From positions 1 through 49,133 of the forward strand of contig JANBPK010001515.1 in assembly GCA_027579435.1 (NCBI GenBank): a stretch of DNA of 49,133 nt, in the 5' to 3' direction. This DNA comes from Candolleomyces eurysporus. Its lineage: Eukaryota; Basidiomycota; Agaricomycetes; Agaricales; Psathyrellaceae. The position numbers were made by a program, and so were the translations under genes. The notes under the pieces are model-generated. The model saw only the letters and a list, made by a program, of their open reading frames with translations, was not told where the DNA came from and ran no database searches. Shown here in pieces: positions 47,070-49,133 of the stretch (position 1 is the stretch's first letter; each line of letters begins with the position of its first letter).

Positions 47070-48067
47070 ATGCGTGCTGCCCGGAGTGATAATAAAGGGA
47101 AGAAACGCGGCGTTCAAATGGTGAGTCAACCTACCCCATGGTTTCCCTTAAATACACCTCGCGCTGACTTTGGAATGTGATGGCGCAACAGCCTCTTCCC
47201 CTCTCTGCCGCTGCCTCTGCGCAGCTTGAAGCCCTTCGCAATATGGAGGACAACCAACCTATACCTCAAGGCCGTCCGAAACCCAAGATAGTTGTGGATC
47301 GTCCACCCAAGCCTAAGGACCTCATGGCAATGGGACTCAAGATCCGCGACATGGTTCATGATCAGACTGTTGAGCGTGCGAGGCCAGTCTGGACGCAGCA
47401 AATTCAACCAACTGGCCCATCTTCTCAAGGGCTTACTATTAGAGTCCGAGCCCGACCCAAGACTCCAGAAACCTACATCAATACCCCTACCGTCACCCCA
47501 AACGGCTCCTACTTGTGGGCAACTAAAGAAGAAGAGCAAGCCGCGATGTCCCAGCAGCAAGCCGCTCAATCCCAAGCTCTACTCCAACCCCAGGCTACTC
47601 AACCTGTGCCGTTGACGAAGGATCTTACCCAAGAAGTCACCAATACTCCCATTGCCTCATCGTCAAAGGTCCAGGCCGCCTCATTTTCGAAGCTTCCAAA
47701 CACGCCTTTAGGTGTGCAAGTGAGCGTTATCTTTAACGCTCCCAACAAATTGAAGAGGAAGTTACGTCATAATGGATCCTCTGACAACTTGCCAGAAGCG
47801 AAGCCATCCAAAGTTCGGCGTCAAATCCCCATGGTCGATGACCTACCTGTGCCTCGATATTCTCTGAGGAGCCGCACTCACCCCGCTGCTGAAGCCACCC
47901 CCACTCCCAATCCTGGACGCACCCTCCGTTCTCGGGCGAAGGGCAAAATGCCCGCAGCTAGTGCCGAAATCAGTTGCGGGATTTCGAGGAAAGGCGGGGC
48001 CAACACAAGGCCTCTGCGCAATCCTCCTCCTGCAGCAAAGAAGGGATCACGACCCCGCAGATCGTGA
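47070..48067 (+). CDS. hypothetical basic disordered protein
   Basis: Unrecognised. The first exon (47070-47120) encodes RAARSDNKGKKRGVQM, and an intron of 55 nt (GTGAGT...GCGCAACAG) joins it in frame to PLPLSAAASAQLEALRNMED. Spliced length is 308 aa. The protein is rich in Pro, Gln, Ala, Lys and Arg, with a Gln/Ala tract (AAMSQQQAAQSQALLQPQAT), RPKPKIVVDRPPKPKDLMAM, and basic clusters near the C-terminus (YSLRSRTHP, RTLRSRAKGK, AAKKGSRPRRS) that could be nuclear localisation or DNA-contact patches. A start without the first exon (ATG at 47180) is possible but would lose the basic N-terminus. No domain seen, so nuclear location is only a guess. Confidence 0.65.
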
Positions 48068-48819
48068 TTGACTCGACGTGATACGCGCCCTATTGTGGCA
48101 GCGTCGCGTCGGAGTCACTTGCTTTCACATTTCGCCTCGTTGCTTTTCTATTCCTGAACGAATCTCGTTTTCCGTTTGAATCCCGAGTTCAATGAGAACC
48201 GGTGATATACACTACGGCATTTATGACTACGGTTTTTACGACTATCATATTCGACTCGACATGTTTTACGCATAGTTCGGCATCCATACGCATTGTACAC
48301 CATCGCATCATCATCCCATCGCATTAATTAACTCATAGATATCGCGTTATCTCTGTTGTACACCTGGATTAATACTATCTCCTGGTAACTATCTCTTGGC
48401 AGCTTGAAAAAGCACTGGTTACGATAATTGGAGCACAATTTTCCGAACGGGTCCTGGACATGTGATGAGTGCGTTTTTGGCAGGCCACCTGCTAAAGCGT
48501 TGCGGCACCCTGGAAACTGGCTACATGCTCGAACTCCTGGCCGGCAATAGAGCTTCCCCAAGAGGGCCTCAANGGGGGACTCGTGGCTCGTTCGACGAAG
48601 AGTGCTGGACATTAAATGGGAAGAACGGCGGCGCGCTGGGAAGGATTGGCGACGTTAAAGCCTATTTGAAGGACCCGCGGGGGGACGCTGGGCCCCATTC
48701 TGAAGGGCTGCCGTGATCCGCGTGGAATTTCTGTTTTCGGAGGGTTCTGCGATAAGACGGTGCTCGGTCCGGCAGCATATTTATCTGCCCTCCCCCACCT
48801 CTGTCCACGAAACGTCTTG
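48068..48819. other. intergenic, about 750 bp
   Basis: This is the largest gene-poor stretch. The left half is AT-rich with short echoing words (ACTACGG, TACGACTAT, CATCGCATCATC). The right half has an N at 48573 beside a G run and ends in the pyrimidine-rich 5' flank of the last gene. Neither strand shows a recognisable protein or RNA gene. Confidence 0.5.
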
Positions 48820-49133
48820 ATGCAGGTCACCATCTCGCTGCTCCCCGTCTCCCTCTGCCTCGTCCACATCCCCCGCCCCCGCCTCCCCCAGCTCGCCTCC
48901 CATGTCCTCCGCCAGATCCTCCATCCCAGCCCCGCCTTCCTCAACATCATCTGCAACGACCTCGAGCTGAGCATCTTCGCAGAGGAGCACATCCTCCGCG
49001 ACTTCGAGCCCGTGGCCAGCCGCGACAGGCGCAAGCGGCGCCCCCAGCCCGTCGAAATCTCCTATGAAAAGTGGAGCGTCCTCCAGATCGACTCGCACAG
49101 CGACCAGGTCGACAACTCGGGGGCCCGTGTCCA
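48820..49133 (+). CDS. ACT-domain (CASTOR/GATS-like) protein, partial
   Basis: This is the first part of a gene that runs off the window. From ATG at 48820 the frame is open to the end: QVTISLLPVSLCLVHIPRPR, HPSPAFLNIICNDLELSIFA, EEHILRDFEPVASRDRRKRR, PVEISYEKWSVLQIDSHSDQ. Strands such as NDLELSIFAEEH and YEKWSVLQID resemble the ACT repeats of fungal relatives of CASTOR1/GATS, which in animals sense arginine for TORC1. Codon use is strongly C-ending (CTC, CCC, ATC), suggesting a well expressed gene. It is missing from any list of closed ORFs because it has no stop in the window. An antisense frame of similar length is a by-product of the C-ending codons. The family call is from recall of the pattern, not alignment. 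Confidence 0.65.
   Translation, partial: MQVTISLLPVSLCLVHIPRPRLPQLASHVLRQILHPSPAFLNIICNDLELSIFAEEHILRDFEPVASRDRRKRRPQPVEISYEKWSVLQIDSHSDQVDNSGARV

Noticed and set aside
48612..49098. Long minus-strand frames opposite the last gene
   Set aside because: The plus-strand frame from 48820 matches an ACT-domain protein pattern; the antisense frames arise from its C-ending codons and read as low-complexity Asp/Glu/Gly or Arg-rich sequence.

Overview
The window looks like nuclear DNA of a filamentous basidiomycete, most likely an Agaricomycete. The evidence is dense packing of intron-rich genes (23 in 49 kb), introns mostly 45-70 nt with GTRNGT donors, and a gene set matching fungal families (RRN7, KRE6/SKN1-type GH16, YVC1, Cbk1/Orb6 kinase). 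I saw no transposon, tRNA, rRNA or CRISPR. Ambiguous bases (N) mostly sit beside homopolymer runs, which suggests small assembly errors there. All gene models were spliced by hand from the sequence; no database search was run, and family names rest on recognised motifs.

Layout. 0.2-6.1 kb: RRN7 (-), an ER J-domain protein (+), CSN4 (-). 6.4-11.4 kb: one very large repeat protein (+, about 1,440 aa) whose second half is encoded by tandem exon modules. 11.5-16.3 kb: a PUB-domain protein (-) and a patatin-like triacylglycerol lipase (-). 16.6-23.4 kb: a single-pass membrane protein, a mitochondrial 2-oxoacid dehydrogenase kinase, a disordered PPxY/UIM protein and prefoldin subunit 4 (all +). 23.6-32.2 kb: NDR-family kinase (+), NOB1 (+), ARPC3 (-), a TRP-type channel (+), GINS subunit PSF2 (-). 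32.5-38.1 kb: haspin (+) and a KRE6/SKN1-like GH16 membrane protein (-). 38.4-44.5 kb: an F-box protein with a possible stop-codon readthrough extension, a C2H2 zinc-finger protein and a USP-type deubiquitinase (all +). 44.7-49.1 kb: a mitochondrial PP2C phosphatase (-), a small basic disordered protein (+), and the first exon of an ACT-domain protein cut by the window end (+).

Most genes are housekeeping and do not form one pathway. Functional pairings worth noting are: PSF2 and haspin, head to head over a promoter with cell-cycle type elements; a mitochondrial dehydrogenase kinase and a PDP-like phosphatase in the same window; and several ubiquitin/NEDD8-linked genes (CSN4, PUB protein, F-box, USP, PPxY/UIM protein). 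The two strongest leads are the TGA-CTA stop in the F-box gene, followed by an open and spliceable downstream frame, and the tandem symmetric exons of the 6.4-11.4 kb gene, in which ten introns each split a tyrosine codon.
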